The notes under the pieces: model-generated
What the model was told of the DNA's origin: nothing
Databases searched by the model: none
The model's input: only the letters and a program-made list of their open reading frames with translations
Part shown: piece after piece, positions 44,961 to 55,902 of the stretch
Position numbering within the stretch: position 1 is the stretch's first letter
Layout of the letters: every line of letters begins with the position of its first letter
Origin: Rhodoferax ferrireducens T118
GTDB taxonomy: Bacteria > Pseudomonadota > Gammaproteobacteria > Burkholderiales > Burkholderiaceae_C
Length of the DNA stretch: 64,000 bases
Direction of reading: 5' to 3'
Assembly (NCBI RefSeq): GCF_000013605.1
Contig: NC_007908.1
Location: 4,464,001-4,528,000, forward strand
Program-made: the position numbers and the translations under genes

Positions 44961-45443
44961 TCAGGGCTTCTGGAAACCGCCGTCCGCCCAGGCCGTGGCG
45001 CTGGTGCGATTGAGCTTGAAGCCCGGCGACACCCGCAGCTGCGCCAACTCAGTCCCAGCCTCATCCTGCGCCGTCAAGGTGGCAGAAGGGTTGTCGTCAT
45101 CGGGCACGATGTCAAGCGACACGGTCACGCGGGCATTTTTGGCCGTCACGATGATGCTTTGGTGCAGCGTGGCGTGCAGCTGCTGCTCGTGGCGGCGCAC
45201 AAACTCGGCAGCGGTCTTGACCAGCGTATTAAAGGCATTGCCATCCAGCGGCTTCGGGTTCTTCTTGTCGCGCCCCATGGTCCACGGGCCAATCAAGGCA
45301 GGCTCGGGTTCGCCGTCCTTGATCATGGCCACGGCCCAGCCATCGTCGTCTTCGTTCTTGATCACGCGGGCGGTCCAGCCGTTGTCGCGCCACAGTCGGG
45401 CTTGTTCGATTTTGCTGTCGGGGTCGGGGAGTAGGTCAGTCAC
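44961..45443 (-). CDS. conserved-type hypothetical protein
   Basis: A 160-residue soluble, acidic protein: N-terminal DSKIEQARLWRDNGWTARVI and DDDGWAVAMIKDGEPEPALIG, middle KPLDGNAFNTLVKTAAEFV, and a basic tail. Codon use and the tight 4-bp overlap with the terC-like gene (its ATG at 45443 overlaps that gene's stop at 45440) support it as real and co-transcribed. I recognise no domain. A role linked to the TerC protein is inference from coupling alone. Confidence 0.7.
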   Translation of the reverse strand: MTDLLPDPDSKIEQARLWRDNGWTARVIKNEDDDGWAVAMIKDGEPEPALIGPWTMGRDKKNPKPLDGNAFNTLVKTAAEFVRRHEQQLHATLHQSIIVTAKNARVTVSLDIVPDDDNPSATLTAQDEAGTELAQLRVSPGFKLNRTSATAWADGGFQKP

Positions 45444-46159
45444 GGCTGGATTTTAGCGGCCGAGTCTGGGCTCGCCTGGCGCTGGCGCCACCAGCCCGCG
45501 CCCAGTACCCCGATCACCGCAACGGCATAGGTGGCCCAGCGGGCGACGCGCTGAATCGCCTCCAGCGGCTGGCTGGCGTGGCCAAACAGGCTGGCCAGCA
45601 GCGGCTCGTTGACGATCATTTTGGCGGCGGTAAAGGCCAGCACGGCCGCGCCGATCTGGATGATGGCCGGAAAACGCTCGACCAGTTTCAGCACCACCGT
45701 GCTGCCAAACACCACAATCGGCACGCTGATGAGCAGACCGATGATGACCAGGTCAAAGGCGCCGTGCGCGGCCCCGGCCACGCCCAGCACGTTGTCCACC
45801 CCCATCAGGGCATCGGCGACGATGATGGTTTTCATGGCGCCCCAAAAGGTGCTGACCACCGGGCCGTCGTGTTCCTTGCCCTCGCCCTCGGCCAGCAATT
45901 GGTAGGCAATCCACACCAGCCCCAGACCGCCGACCCCCATCAGGCCGGGAATCCTGAGCAGCCAGACCACACCCACCGTCATGACCGAGCGCACCACAAT
46001 GGCACCCACGGTGCCCCACACAATGGCTTTGGTCCTGAGCCGGGCCGGCAAATTACGTGCCGCCAGCGCAATGACGATGGCGTTGTCACCGGCCAGCACC
46101 AGGTCGATCAAAACAATGGCCAGCAGGGCGGACCACCAGGCGGCAGAAAACAATTCCAT
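45440..46159 (-). CDS. TerC family integral membrane protein
   Basis: A 239-residue TerC protein with seven membrane segments: LIDLVLAGDNAIVIALAARN at the first/second helix (the D-N metal-site pair), WGAMKTIIVADALMGVDNVLG with the second acidic pair, and VFGSTVVLKLVERFPAII. TerC/YjbE-like proteins export manganese or aid metal loading of secreted enzymes. It is the first gene of a two-gene unit with the hypothetical protein at 44961. The 220-bp upstream region is hairpin-rich but no riboswitch consensus was convincing. Confidence 0.92.
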   Translation of the reverse strand: MELFSAAWWSALLAIVLIDLVLAGDNAIVIALAARNLPARLRTKAIVWGTVGAIVVRSVMTVGVVWLLRIPGLMGVGGLGLVWIAYQLLAEGEGKEHDGPVVSTFWGAMKTIIVADALMGVDNVLGVAGAAHGAFDLVIIGLLISVPIVVFGSTVVLKLVERFPAIIQIGAAVLAFTAAKMIVNEPLLASLFGHASQPLEAIQRVARWATYAVAVIGVLGAGWWRQRQASPDSAAKIQP

Positions 46160-46380
46160 GGAAAACCTTTCAATATTTTTTTGTGGATCAACGCGGCGGT
46201 GCGAGACCCTTGGGCGCGGCTTGAACCGACCTTCACATGCGCTGCAGCCACAGGGCGTCAGTCCCCTTGCGGCGCGGATTTGACCATTAAATCGCCGCTG
46301 GGTTGTTTCGGCGCTTTTGATGGCGGATGACCCTTGGGGTTAAGCGCGGCGCGCTTCGGCCCCGCTATGATCCGCTCCCC

Positions 46381-46797
46381 ATGACCGGCATCCACATCAC
46401 CGACATCGAATCCGCCATCAACTACTGGCGCGCCCTCGCGCCCGCCAGCTTGGAGGGCGCGCTGGCCACACCCACCCGCGCGCTGGCCGAAGTCTATGCC
46501 GCGATGGTGTTCCAGCATGTGGTCGAAGTCGATGAGTTCACCCTGTCGCAGGCCGCCCTGCAGGCCTGGCTGGCCTGGTACGACAGCACGCCCGACACAC
46601 CCTGCATTGCCATCTGCTCGACCAGCCAGGGCGATGAAGAATGCAAGGGCTGCGGCCGCACGTTTGCCGAGGTGCAGCACTGGACGGCGCTACGCCCGGC
46701 CGAGAAGCGCCAGATCTGGCGCCGCATCACACGGGTGGGCACGGCCTGGCGTTTCAACAAATATGCCGAGCGAGCGATTAAAAAAACGCCTGGTTGA
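46381..46797 (+). CDS. DUF3717/DUF1289 protein
   Basis: A 138-residue protein: N-terminal DUF3717 (ITDIESAINYWRALAPASLE, LAEVYAAMVFQHVVEVDEF) and C-terminal DUF1289 (TPCIAICSTSQGDEECKGCG then RTFAEVQHWTAL). The C-terminal cysteines (CIAIC...CKGCGR) suggest an iron-sulfur or zinc site. Fe-S proteins of this type are common in Burkholderiales, of unknown function. It converges on ppk2. Confidence 0.88.
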   Translation: MTGIHITDIESAINYWRALAPASLEGALATPTRALAEVYAAMVFQHVVEVDEFTLSQAALQAWLAWYDSTPDTPCIAICSTSQGDEECKGCGRTFAEVQHWTALRPAEKRQIWRRITRVGTAWRFNKYAERAIKKTPG

Positions 46798-46821
46798 TCA
46801 GCGCCAGGGCCTGGTGCCTCT

Positions 46822-47709
46822 TCAGTGGCTGTCAGGCGCTTCCTTCATCAATTGCTCGCGGATCGACTGCAATTCCTGCCGGCGCTTGGCGTCGGTTTCG
46901 GGGTAGCGCATGTTGAGCGAACTGAAAGTATCGAGAACAATCCGGGAAATAATCAACCGCGCATTCTCCTTGTCGTCGGCGGGCACCACGTACCAGGGCG
47001 CAATTTTCGAACTCGTGGCGCTCAGGCACGCCTCATAGGCCTGCATGTACTGGGGCCAGAATTTGCGCTCTTCGATGTCGGCAGCACTGAATTTCCAGTT
47101 TTTTTCTGGCTCGTCAATACGGGCCAGAAAGCGCTTGCGCTGCTCCTCTTCTGACAGGTGCAGGAAGAACTTGATGATCCGTGTTCCATTGTGGTAGAGA
47201 TGGTTTTCCAGGCCCATGATGGAGCGGTAGCGCTCCTGCCAGATGGTTTTCCCGTCCTGCAAGTCATCCGGCAGCTGCTGCGCCCGCAGGATCTCTGGAT
47301 GCACCCGCACGATCAACACTTCTTCATAATAGGAGCGGTTGAAGATGCCGATCCGGCCGCGTTCCGGCAGGGCCTGCGTGGTGCGCCACAAAAAATCATG
47401 GTCCAGTTCTTCGGCGCTGGGATGCTGAAAGCTGAACACCTGGCATCCCTGGGGATTGATGCCGGACATCACATGCTTGATGGCGCCATCTTTTCCGGCT
47501 GCGTCCATGGCCTGAAATATCAACAACACCGCATAACGGTTGGAGGCGTACTGCAGTTGCTGCAGTTGGCTGAGCTCCGCCACCTGATCGGCGAGGAGTT
47601 TTTCATATTCATGCCTTGACTTGTAGGCGGGTTTCACCAGCGTCGGCCACTTCTTGAGGTTGACCTTTTCGCCTTCCTTGACCTGGAAAGCTTCAGACTT
47701 GATCTTCAT
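46822..47709 (-). CDS. ppk2: polyphosphate kinase 2 family protein
   Basis: A 295-residue PPK2: Walker A-like [19 protein letters not shown] (~65-82), the lid region [20 protein letters not shown] and Walker B-like [17 protein letters not shown] (~123-138). Polyphosphate serves as phosphate donor to AMP, ADP or GDP. The sequence is close to class I/III type 290-300-aa enzymes. Reverse strand, 47 bp from the SDR gene, in the same orientation. GAAAGGACC precedes the ATG. Confidence 0.94.
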   Translation of the reverse strand: MKIKSEAFQVKEGEKVNLKKWPTLVKPAYKSRHEYEKLLADQVAELSQLQQLQYASNRYAVLLIFQAMDAAGKDGAIKHVMSGINPQGCQVFSFQHPSAEELDHDFLWRTTQALPERGRIGIFNRSYYEEVLIVRVHPEILRAQQLPDDLQDGKTIWQERYRSIMGLENHLYHNGTRIIKFFLHLSEEEQRKRFLARIDEPEKNWKFSAADIEERKFWPQYMQAYEACLSATSSKIAPWYVVPADDKENARLIISRIVLDTFSSLNMRYPETDAKRRQELQSIREQLMKEAPDSH

Positions 47710-47757
47710 GGTGGTCCTTTCAGTCTCGCCAGCCGACTGGTGTGTCTGACTGGCGCC

Positions 47758-48507
47758 TCAGAGCGACATGCCGCCCGAGACTTCAATCACCGCGCCGTTG
47801 ATATAACTGGCCTCGTCGCTGGCCAAAAAGGCGTAGACGTTGGCAATTTCCTCGGGCTTGCCCAGGCGTTTGAGCGGCACTTTGGCCTGCAAGTCCTGCA
47901 GCACTTTTTCGGGCATGGCCGCCACCATCGGTGTGGTGATGAAACCGGGCGCCACCGCGTTGACGCGGATGCCCTTGGGGCCCAGCTCGCGGCTCCAGGT
48001 CTTGGTGAAGCCGATCACGCCAAACTTGGTGGCGGCGTAATTGGTCTGGCCAAAATTGCCATAAATACCCACCACTGAGCTGGCATTCAGAATCACGCCG
48101 CTGCCCTGCGCCACCATGAGGTCGGCCACGGCCTGCGCGCAATGAAAGACGCCGCGCAGGTTGACGTCGATGACGCGGTCAAACTGTTCCAGCGTCATTT
48201 TTTGCAGGCGCGCGTCTTGCGTGATACCCGCGTTGTTGACCAGCACGTCGATACGGCCAAACTGCGCCTTCACACTCGCCACCAGGGCGTCAATCGTGGT
48301 GCGCTGGGTCACATCCGCCACAAAACCCGCTGCCGTGGCGCCCAGGGCGCGGCACTGTGCCACGGCCTCGTCCACGCCCGCCTGTTTGATGTCGCAGACG
48401 ATGACGATGGCGCCCTCGGCGGCAAACTTGAGGGCGGTGGCCAGGCCGATGCCTTGGGCGGCACCGGTGATGAGGGAAACTTTGTTCAGCAGGCGGGGAG
48501 CGGTCAT
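47758..48507 (-). CDS. SDR family oxidoreductase (FabG-like)
   Basis: A 249-residue classical short-chain dehydrogenase: TGAAQGIG (12-19), [24 protein letters not shown] and catalytic S-Y-K (NASSVVG, YAATK), [13 protein letters not shown]. It could be 3-oxoacyl-ACP reductase or acetoacetyl-CoA reductase for polyhydroxybutyrate; the sequence does not separate these. A dispersed repeat lies upstream. Confidence 0.9.
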   Translation of the reverse strand: MTAPRLLNKVSLITGAAQGIGLATALKFAAEGAIVIVCDIKQAGVDEAVAQCRALGATAAGFVADVTQRTTIDALVASVKAQFGRIDVLVNNAGITQDARLQKMTLEQFDRVIDVNLRGVFHCAQAVADLMVAQGSGVILNASSVVGIYGNFGQTNYAATKFGVIGFTKTWSRELGPKGIRVNAVAPGFITTPMVAAMPEKVLQDLQAKVPLKRLGKPEEIANVYAFLASDEASYINGAVIEVSGGMSL

Positions 48508-48608
48508 GGTGGGTTTACAGAGGTTGGCTTGTGAAGTCCCTCATCTTAGCGGCCCACCAGCGGCGCCCCGGAAGCGCTGAGCCGGTCGATGGACTCGACC
48601 GGTCCACA

Positions 48609-48667
48609 ATTAAATTAATAGCATCCAACGACCTAAGCACGGGGGCTAGCGCCCGATTTGGCACTTA
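48609..48667 (+). repeat. dispersed ~60-bp repeat, copy 9
   Basis: Reads ATTAAATTAATAGCATCCAA, then GCACGGGGGCTAGCGCCCG and ATTTGGCACTTA. Its last bases contain the stop codon (TAA, 48665-48667) of the minus-strand yaeQ. Confidence 0.9.
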
Positions 48668-49225
48668 TTTCCAGCGGATGGGCTCAATGTTCACGTTGAG
48701 CGTGCCGTCACCCAGCATCAGCACGCCTTCCTGAATGGTGGCCTGCAGCTGCATGTTGCGCTGTGCCATCGGGATCAGCGCTTGCGCCGCAACGGTGGGG
48801 ATACGCCAGACGCTCAGGTTTTGCGGCCGCGCCAGCTTGGCCTCCATGCTGCGCCACCAGACCTCGGCGGCGTGGTTGAAGCAGTACAGCACCACCGCGT
48901 CGGCCTTGTTGCACGCCTTGAGCAGCGGCTTGTCTTCGGGCTGGCCGACTTCGATCCAGAGCCGGGTCAGGCCGGTGTAGTCGCGCAGCCAGGCGTCGGG
49001 CTCGTTCGGGTCCGAGAGCCCCGCGCCAAACGCCAGCGTGCCGTCGCCGCCGCACACGGTTTGCAGCTGATGCGCCTGCAGCGCCAGCGCGCACAGCCGA
49101 ATCATCATGCGCTCGTCGGTCTCGCTCGGATGCCGCGCCAGCGTGAGCAAATGATCAGCGTAGTAGGCGTGGTCGATGTCGGCGATTTGCAGGCTGGCTT
49201 TGAAGATGGTGGATTTGATGGCCAT
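48665..49225 (-). CDS. yaeQ: YaeQ family protein
   Basis: A 186-residue YaeQ protein: MAIKSTIFKASLQIADIDHA, the block HPSETDERMMIRLCALALQA, PDAWLRDYTGLTRLWIEVGQP and the C-terminal VLMLGDGTLNVNIEP. YaeQ has a PD-(D/E)xK nuclease-like fold and was first noted as a suppressor related to RfaH; its activity is unknown. Start 49225 is chosen over 49285 because it fits the family N-terminus. Its stop codon lies within a dispersed repeat. Confidence 0.93.
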   Translation of the reverse strand: MAIKSTIFKASLQIADIDHAYYADHLLTLARHPSETDERMMIRLCALALQAHQLQTVCGGDGTLAFGAGLSDPNEPDAWLRDYTGLTRLWIEVGQPEDKPLLKACNKADAVVLYCFNHAAEVWWRSMEAKLARPQNLSVWRIPTVAAQALIPMAQRNMQLQATIQEGVLMLGDGTLNVNIEPIRWK

Positions 49226-49304
49226 CAGATCAGGCGCCGGGCCGTCCCAAGACGGATCAGCCCACTCGAGGGACAGGGAGGGCACGAAGTGCCGAGCGTG
49301 GGGG

Positions 49305-50753
<1,449 letters not shown>

Positions 50754-50793
50754 TCAAGCCCTTAAGACCGCCGCCTGACCGCAACTCCAGCCC

Positions 50794-51408
50794 ATGAAAT
50801 TAATCGGATCCCACACCAGCCCCTATGTACGCAAAGTACGCGTCGTCATGGCGGAAAAGAAACTTGACTACGAATTTGTCACGGAAGATGTGTGGGCGCC
50901 GCAGACCTCGATTGCCGAGTCCAACCCGCTGGGCAAGGTGCCATGCCTGGTCATGGAGGGTGGCGAAGCCATTTTTGACTCACGCGTGATTGTGGAATAC
51001 CTCGACACCCTGTCACCCGTGGGCAAGCTGATTCCCGCCGTGGGCCGGGAACGCGCCGAGGTCAAGACCTGGGAGGCGATGGCCGATGGCGTGCTGGACG
51101 CCGCCATTTTGGCGCGGCTGGAGGCCACCTGGGGTGGGCGCACCAAGGCGCAGCGCAGCACGGCCTGGATTGATCGCCAACTGGGCAAGGTGCAAGTCTG
51201 TATCAAGGCCATGAGCCTGGGGCTGGGCGACAAACCTTTTTGTGCCGGCATCTACCTGAGCCTGGCCGACATTGCCGTCGGCGTCACGCTGGGTTATCTC
51301 GATTTCCGCTTTCCGGACATCGACTGGCGCAGTGACCACCCCAACTTGCTCAAGCTGTATGACAAGCTGATGCTGCGCCCCAGTTTCGCCGATACGCGCC
51401 CGGTTTAA
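50794..51408 (+). CDS. glutathione S-transferase family protein (YibF-like)
   Basis: A 204-residue GST: N-terminal GSHTSPYVRKVRVVMAEKKL, SNPLGKVPCLVMEGGEAIFD with DSRVIVEYLD, and a helical C-terminal domain with AGIYLSLADIAVGVTLGYL. The SPYVRKVR start and length match the YibF group. It is divergent from purB, with TATAGAAT in the 109-bp intergenic gap resembling a -10 box. It converges with the HD-GYP-like gene (16 bp gap). The substrate is unknown. Confidence 0.93.
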   Translation: MKLIGSHTSPYVRKVRVVMAEKKLDYEFVTEDVWAPQTSIAESNPLGKVPCLVMEGGEAIFDSRVIVEYLDTLSPVGKLIPAVGRERAEVKTWEAMADGVLDAAILARLEATWGGRTKAQRSTAWIDRQLGKVQVCIKAMSLGLGDKPFCAGIYLSLADIAVGVTLGYLDFRFPDIDWRSDHPNLLKLYDKLMLRPSFADTRPV

Positions 51409-51424
51409 CAGGCACAAGCGCCCG

Positions 51425-52666
51425 CTACCAGGGACGGTCGGTGCTGGGTAGCTTGGTCAAGGCGAGCAGGCGTTCCAGGTTGATTTTTACCTTGACGTCG
51501 CGTTGCGCCACCCCGATAACGATGCGAAATTCGCGCTTGCTGGTGTCACGCACAATGAGCTCGCCCGTGGGCATGCCGCTGCGGTTGATCACCACGGCCA
51601 CGCGCGGGGTGGTGGTGTTGGCGCCGCGCTTGATCACCACCGCGATCTCGTCGGTTGCCAGGCGCACATAGGTGCCCGGCGAGTAAATGCCCACGGCCTT
51701 GATCAGCGCCGCGCCGGCTTCGTCAATCTGGCGGTTTTCATCAAAATAACTGGCCTGCATGGCGTTGGCAGGCGACTTGGCCGGGCGCGACGCGCGCGGC
51801 GCCAGACAGGCCGCAAACATGTCAGCGCGCTGGATCAGGCGCGCGATGCGCTGACCCTCGCTGCGCCCCGCCAGCGGGCCCGGCGTTTTGGTGTGGTGGT
51901 GAAGAACTGCCTCCAGCCAGAGCGGGGCGGTGATGCCCAGCTGTTTGAGCAAGGTCACGGCAAGCGCCGCGTGCTCGTCGATGGCCGCGCGCTGCTCGGG
52001 GCTCGGCTCGGTCGTTTGCATGGCCAGACGGTTCTGCAGGTCGGTCATGCCGATGTTCATGGTCAGCGCCGCCTTGGCCAGCAGCGTCTCCAGCGCGGCG
52101 GGCCATTTCAGCACCTCACGCGCGGCCAGACTGCACATGGCGCTCACCAGCATGGCGTGGGTGGCGCTGTAGAGCTGCATCTCACTACCCGTGAGGTGAA
52201 TCAGGGCAAACAGGGTGCCGTCCGGGTTTTGGCGCAAATGCCGGCTCAGCTGGGCCTGCAACTTGTCCAGGCGGGCGCAAAAACTCGCCGGATTGACATC
52301 CAGCAGCATGGTCTGGGTTTGCCCCTGCAGGTCCAGCCAATCGGGCTCATCGGTGCCGGTGCTATCGCGGGTGGCGCGGCTGTTTTCCAGTTCAAAGGTG
52401 GAAAACTGGCTCTCTGCAATTTGCCCCAGGGGCTTTTCCTGGCGCACCAGACTGTGAAGCTTGCCAACATAGGCGCGTTGATAGGACTCGGAGTCGGCCG
52501 CGTCCATGAACAGCTGGCCGCGTTTGTCGCTGATGGAGTCCAGATCGGCCCGGCTCTTCACCACAAAACCCTTGGGCGCCAACAGGACGCCGCTCTCGTC
52601 CCACAACGAAAACGGCAGCGGCCGACCAATGAGAACAGAGTCGATGCTGACAGTAACGAGGTTCAT
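51425..52666 (-). CDS. degenerate HD-GYP domain protein
   Basis: A 413-residue protein. Residues ~1-150 are an N-terminal PilZ-like/DUF3391-like module (VLIGRPLPFSLWDESGVLLA, VVKSRADLDSI). The rest resembles HD-GYP but lacks key residues: the usual HD pair is replaced (HAMLVSAMC), and the HHE-DG-GYP loop reads LHHHTKTPGPLAG. Metal ligands for c-di-GMP hydrolysis appear incomplete, so a binding or scaffold role is likelier. ATG 52666 or 52687 are both possible; neither has a clear ribosome binding site. A third start upstream is less likely. Confidence 0.78.
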   Translation of the reverse strand: MNLVTVSIDSVLIGRPLPFSLWDESGVLLAPKGFVVKSRADLDSISDKRGQLFMDAADSESYQRAYVGKLHSLVRQEKPLGQIAESQFSTFELENSRATRDSTGTDEPDWLDLQGQTQTMLLDVNPASFCARLDKLQAQLSRHLRQNPDGTLFALIHLTGSEMQLYSATHAMLVSAMCSLAAREVLKWPAALETLLAKAALTMNIGMTDLQNRLAMQTTEPSPEQRAAIDEHAALAVTLLKQLGITAPLWLEAVLHHHTKTPGPLAGRSEGQRIARLIQRADMFAACLAPRASRPAKSPANAMQASYFDENRQIDEAGAALIKAVGIYSPGTYVRLATDEIAVVIKRGANTTTPRVAVVINRSGMPTGELIVRDTSKREFRIVIGVAQRDVKVKINLERLLALTKLPSTDRPW

Positions 52667-52781
52667 GAAGTGGTGGATTATGCCCATGCACGCAAAAATC
52701 TGGTGAGCGCGGGGTCGTCCGACCCCAAACGCTGGCCAGCATGAGCTTACAGGATGTGGCGAGCCTGCTAGCATCAAAGTC

Positions 52782-53294
52782 ATGCGCAACAAACCCCCTA
52801 TTTCCGCCGTTAGCGGCATCGCGGCCCTGACCGACAAGATTTGTGCGCCAGCCCAACTGCTGGCCCGCCTGGCCCAGCTACCCCGACCGCTGGTGTTTAC
52901 CAACGGCGTGTTTGACGTGCTGCACCGCGGCCATGTGCTGTATCTGGCGCAGGCGCGCGCGCTGGGGGCCAGTCTGCTGGTGGCGCTCAACACCGACGCC
53001 TCCGCCCGGCGCCTGGGCAAGGGGCCGGACCGCCCGCTCAACAACGAGGCGGACCGCGCCCTGGTCATGGCCGCGCTGGCCGCGACCAGCCTGGTGACCT
53101 GGTTTGACGAAGACACGCCTTTGGCCCTGATCACGCAGATCAAGCCCGACATTCTGGTCAAGGGCGGGGACTACGACATGAGCAAGTTGGCTGAAACCCA
53201 GGTGGTGCAGGCCTATGGCGGACGGGCGCTGGCGCTGCCGTTTGTGGACGGCTACTCGACCACCGCGCTGGTGCGCAAGATTCGGCAGGGATAA
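52782..53294 (+). CDS. rfaE2: D-glycero-beta-D-manno-heptose 1-phosphate adenylyltransferase
   Basis: A 170-residue nucleotidyltransferase of the RfaE domain II type: FTNGVFDVLHRGHVLYLAQA with the HxGH motif near 50, and PDILVKGGDYDMSKLAE and GYSTTALVRKIRQG, as in HldE C-terminal domains. It adenylates heptose-1-phosphate to ADP-heptose for LPS inner core. The kinase half is not here, so heptose kinase is encoded elsewhere, a common arrangement in beta-proteobacteria. Confidence 0.94.
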   Translation: MRNKPPISAVSGIAALTDKICAPAQLLARLAQLPRPLVFTNGVFDVLHRGHVLYLAQARALGASLLVALNTDASARRLGKGPDRPLNNEADRALVMAALAATSLVTWFDEDTPLALITQIKPDILVKGGDYDMSKLAETQVVQAYGGRALALPFVDGYSTTALVRKIRQG

Positions 53295-53295
53295 A

Positions 53296-53362
53296 GACGA
53301 AACAGGGCTGTAGCCCTCGTCCCGTCTGCGTTAGAGTCTATTATTTTTATAGCATCAGGTTG
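53296..53362 (-). repeat. dispersed ~60-bp repeat, copy 10
   Basis: On the minus strand it reads TGCTATAAAAATAATAG, then CGCAGACGGGACGAGGGCTA and CAGCCCTGTTT. It lies between rfaE2 and the convergent dauA-like gene and has an internal GGGCTGTAGCCC palindrome. Read on the plus strand it is also open in the frame used by copies 6 and 8. Confidence 0.75.
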
Positions 53363-53374
53363 ACGGCGTGCGCC

Positions 53375-54544
53375 TCAAGCGGAAACCGCCTCCACTTCCA
53401 ACGCCTTGGCTTGCTGAGCCAACAGCCGCTGCGGTGCCAGCATCTCAGGGGACAGGCCATGGGCCGCAATGTGCTCCGGCAAAGGCAGGCCGCGCACCAG
53501 GGCGGCGCAGGCTTCGCCCATGGCGGCCGAGGTCTGGATGCCGTAGCCGCCTTGCGCGGCAACCCAGAAAAAACCACTCGGCTCGGTGGCGAAGCCGCCA
53601 ACCAGGTCGCCATCGGCCACGAACGAGCGCAGCCCGGCCCAGGTGCGCGTGGGCCGGCGGATGCTTAAAGTCGTGACCTCCTCGATGCGGTACATACCCA
53701 GCGCCACGTCCATCTCTTCGGCCTGCACGTCCTGCGGCAGCGTCGGGTCGGCATTGGCGGACGAGCCCAGCAACAGGCCCGCTTCGGGCTTGAAATACCA
53801 GTCCTCGCTCATGCCGATGGCCATGGGCCACTGGGCGGTGGTGAATTCTGCCGGCGGCGCAAAAATGAAGGCCGAGCGCCGACGCGGCTCCAGGCCGATC
53901 GGCTGCACGCCCGCCATGCCGGCCACTTCATCGGCCCAGGCGCCGGCGGCATTGAGCACCACCGGGGCCTCGTAGCTGACGCCGCCGGCCTGCACCCGCC
54001 AGCGCCCGCCGGCGTGTTCCAGCGCGGTGACCTCGGCATCACAAATCAAAGAACCACCGGCGCGGCGCAACCCGCGCAGATAACCCTGTAAGAGCGCGTC
54101 CACGTCCATGTCGGCGGCATCGGGCTCATACACCGCGCCCGCTACCAGTTCCGGGCGCAGCGCGGGCACCAGCGCACAGGTCGCGGCGCGGTCAAGCAGC
54201 TGGGTATTGGGAATCAGGGTGTGCATGGTGTCCCATTTTTCGGCCAGCAAGGCCTCTTGCCCCGGCGCGGCCACCAGCAACGCACCGCGCGGCGACAGCA
54301 AGGGGTGCTCGCTGAAGCCCTCGGGAGGCGCTTGCAGGAAAGCCCGGCTCGCCATGGTGAGGGCGCGCACTTGCGCCGTGCCATAACTTTCCATGAAGAT
54401 CGCGGCCGAGCGTCCGGTGGCGTGGTAACCCGGCTGCGACTCGCGCTCCAGCACAATGACGCGTCCGTGCGGCGCCAGCCAGTAAGCGACCGAAGCAGCG
54501 GCAATACCGCCGCCAATGATGATGAAGTCAGCCTGATGGGACAT
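53375..54544 (-). CDS. dauA: D-arginine dehydrogenase-like FAD oxidoreductase
   Basis: A 389-residue DAO-fold flavoenzyme: FAD-binding IIGGGIAAASVAYWLAPHG, then QPGYHATGRSAAIFMESYGT, FIFAPPAEF, TTLSIRRPTRTWAGLRSFV and FFWVAAQGGYGIQTSAA. These blocks closely follow the Pseudomonas D-arginine dehydrogenase DauA. It should oxidise D-amino acids (broad, basic-biased) to 2-oxo acids with a membrane or dye electron acceptor. It is divergent from ald across a 238-bp regulatory region. Substrate preference is inferred. Confidence 0.87.
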   Translation of the reverse strand: MSHQADFIIIGGGIAAASVAYWLAPHGRVIVLERESQPGYHATGRSAAIFMESYGTAQVRALTMASRAFLQAPPEGFSEHPLLSPRGALLVAAPGQEALLAEKWDTMHTLIPNTQLLDRAATCALVPALRPELVAGAVYEPDAADMDVDALLQGYLRGLRRAGGSLICDAEVTALEHAGGRWRVQAGGVSYEAPVVLNAAGAWADEVAGMAGVQPIGLEPRRRSAFIFAPPAEFTTAQWPMAIGMSEDWYFKPEAGLLLGSSANADPTLPQDVQAEEMDVALGMYRIEEVTTLSIRRPTRTWAGLRSFVADGDLVGGFATEPSGFFWVAAQGGYGIQTSAAMGEACAALVRGLPLPEHIAAHGLSPEMLAPQRLLAQQAKALEVEAVSA

Positions 54545-54782
54545 GGGGAGTAGCTTGTTGGTGAAAAATTGCAGTGTCTGGCAAAAGGCATTTCATTTCC
54601 ACAAAAATAAGACTAATCGAGTTTTCATTCACATAACTAATGATTGATGAAAGCCTTTCCAAACCACCCCAAGCTGCCATTGAAGTCCGAAAATATTTGC
54701 GTTCATCGACGGATGAAGTCCGCCATGAATACGGCCGTCAACCTGCGCACGGCCGCCCTTTACAACTATTCTGGAGAACAAC
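54545..54782. promoter_or_regulatory. AT-rich regulatory region between dauA-like and ald
   Basis: The 238-bp gap is markedly AT-rich at 54560-54660. AAAGGCATTTCAT (54584-54596) and ATGAAAGCCTTT (54647-54658) form an interrupted inverted repeat, with one extra base in the first arm. An Lrp-type control site is a plausible reading, since alanine and D-amino acid catabolic genes flank it. Confidence 0.45.
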
Positions 54783-55898
54783 ATGCTGGTCGGACTACCC
54801 AAAGAAATCAAGAACCATGAATACCGCGTCGGCCTGACCCCGGCCAGCGTGCGTGAGCTCACCACGCACGGCCATCAGGTGCTGGTGCAGCGCGGCGCTG
54901 GCGCCGACATCGGTCTGAGCGACGCGCAATACGAGGCGGCGGGCGCCACGCTGGCGGCCGATGTGGCGACGGTGTTTGCCCAGGCTGACATGATTGTCAA
55001 AGTCAAGGAGCCGCAGCCGCAGGAGTGCGCCATGCTGCGTCCCGGGCAGATTCTGTACACCTACCTGCACCTGGCACCCGATCCGGAGCAGGCCGCTGCC
55101 CTGATCAAGTCGGGCGCCGTGTGTATTGCCTACGAAACCATTACCGGCCCCGGTGGCGGTCTGCCGCTGCTGGCGCCCATGAGTGAAGTGGCCGGGCGCA
55201 TGGCGGTGCAGGCCGGTGCGGCGCATCTGGAAAAATCCAAGGGCGGCCTGGGGATCCTGCTCGGCGGCGTGCCCGGTGTGCCTGCGGCCCATGTGGTGAT
55301 CATCGGCGCCGGTGTGGTCGGCACGCACGCGCTGCAAATGGCGGTGGGTATGGGCGCGCGGGTGACGGTGCTCGACAAGAGCGTGGACCGCCTGCGCCAG
55401 CTCGATCTGGTGTTTGGCAACCGCATCAATACCGTGTACTCCAGCGCGCACAGTGTCGAAGAGGCCGTGCTCGACGCCGACCTGGTGATCGGCGGGGTGC
55501 TGATTCCGGGCGCCGCCGCACCCAAGCTGGTGACGCGCAGCATGATTTCCCGCATGAAAAAAGGCGCCGTGGTGGTGGACGTGGCGATTGACCAGGGCGG
55601 CTGCTTCGAGACCTCACACGCCACCACCCACACCGAGCCCACGTTCATGGTGGACGGGGTGGTGCACTACTGCGTGGCCAATATGCCCGGCGCCGTGGCC
55701 CGCACCTCCACCTTTGCCCTCAACAACGCCACCATTGCGCACGCCGTGGCCCTGGCTGACAAAGGCTGGAAACAGGCGCTCAGAGACGACCCGCACTTGA
55801 AAAACGGCCTGAACGTGGCCAACGGCCATGTCACCTATGAAGCGGTCGCCAAGGCGCTGGGCTACACCTATGTGAACGCCGACACCTTGCTGGCTTGA
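54783..55898 (+). CDS. ald: alanine dehydrogenase
   Basis: A 371-residue Ald of normal length: [20 protein letters not shown] (Arg/Lys pyruvate-binding), [32 protein letters not shown] with the catalytic histidine, and the NAD site [20 protein letters not shown]. It interconverts L-alanine and pyruvate with NAD and ammonia. GGAGAACA precedes the ATG. It is divergent from the dauA-like gene, and a joint role in alanine/D-amino-acid catabolism is inferred. Confidence 0.97.
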   Translation: MLVGLPKEIKNHEYRVGLTPASVRELTTHGHQVLVQRGAGADIGLSDAQYEAAGATLAADVATVFAQADMIVKVKEPQPQECAMLRPGQILYTYLHLAPDPEQAAALIKSGAVCIAYETITGPGGGLPLLAPMSEVAGRMAVQAGAAHLEKSKGGLGILLGGVPGVPAAHVVIIGAGVVGTHALQMAVGMGARVTVLDKSVDRLRQLDLVFGNRINTVYSSAHSVEEAVLDADLVIGGVLIPGAAAPKLVTRSMISRMKKGAVVVDVAIDQGGCFETSHATTHTEPTFMVDGVVHYCVANMPGAVARTSTFALNNATIAHAVALADKGWKQALRDDPHLKNGLNVANGHVTYEAVAKALGYTYVNADTLLA

Positions 55899-55902
55899 GG
55901 CG

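Noticed and set aside
46160..46380. possible yybP-ykoY manganese riboswitch upstream of terC
   Set aside because: TerC genes often have one, and the region contains AAGGGGACTG and some paired segments on the minus strand, but the conserved core blocks of the riboswitch could not be matched by eye. A covariance search (Infernal, RF00080) would decide.
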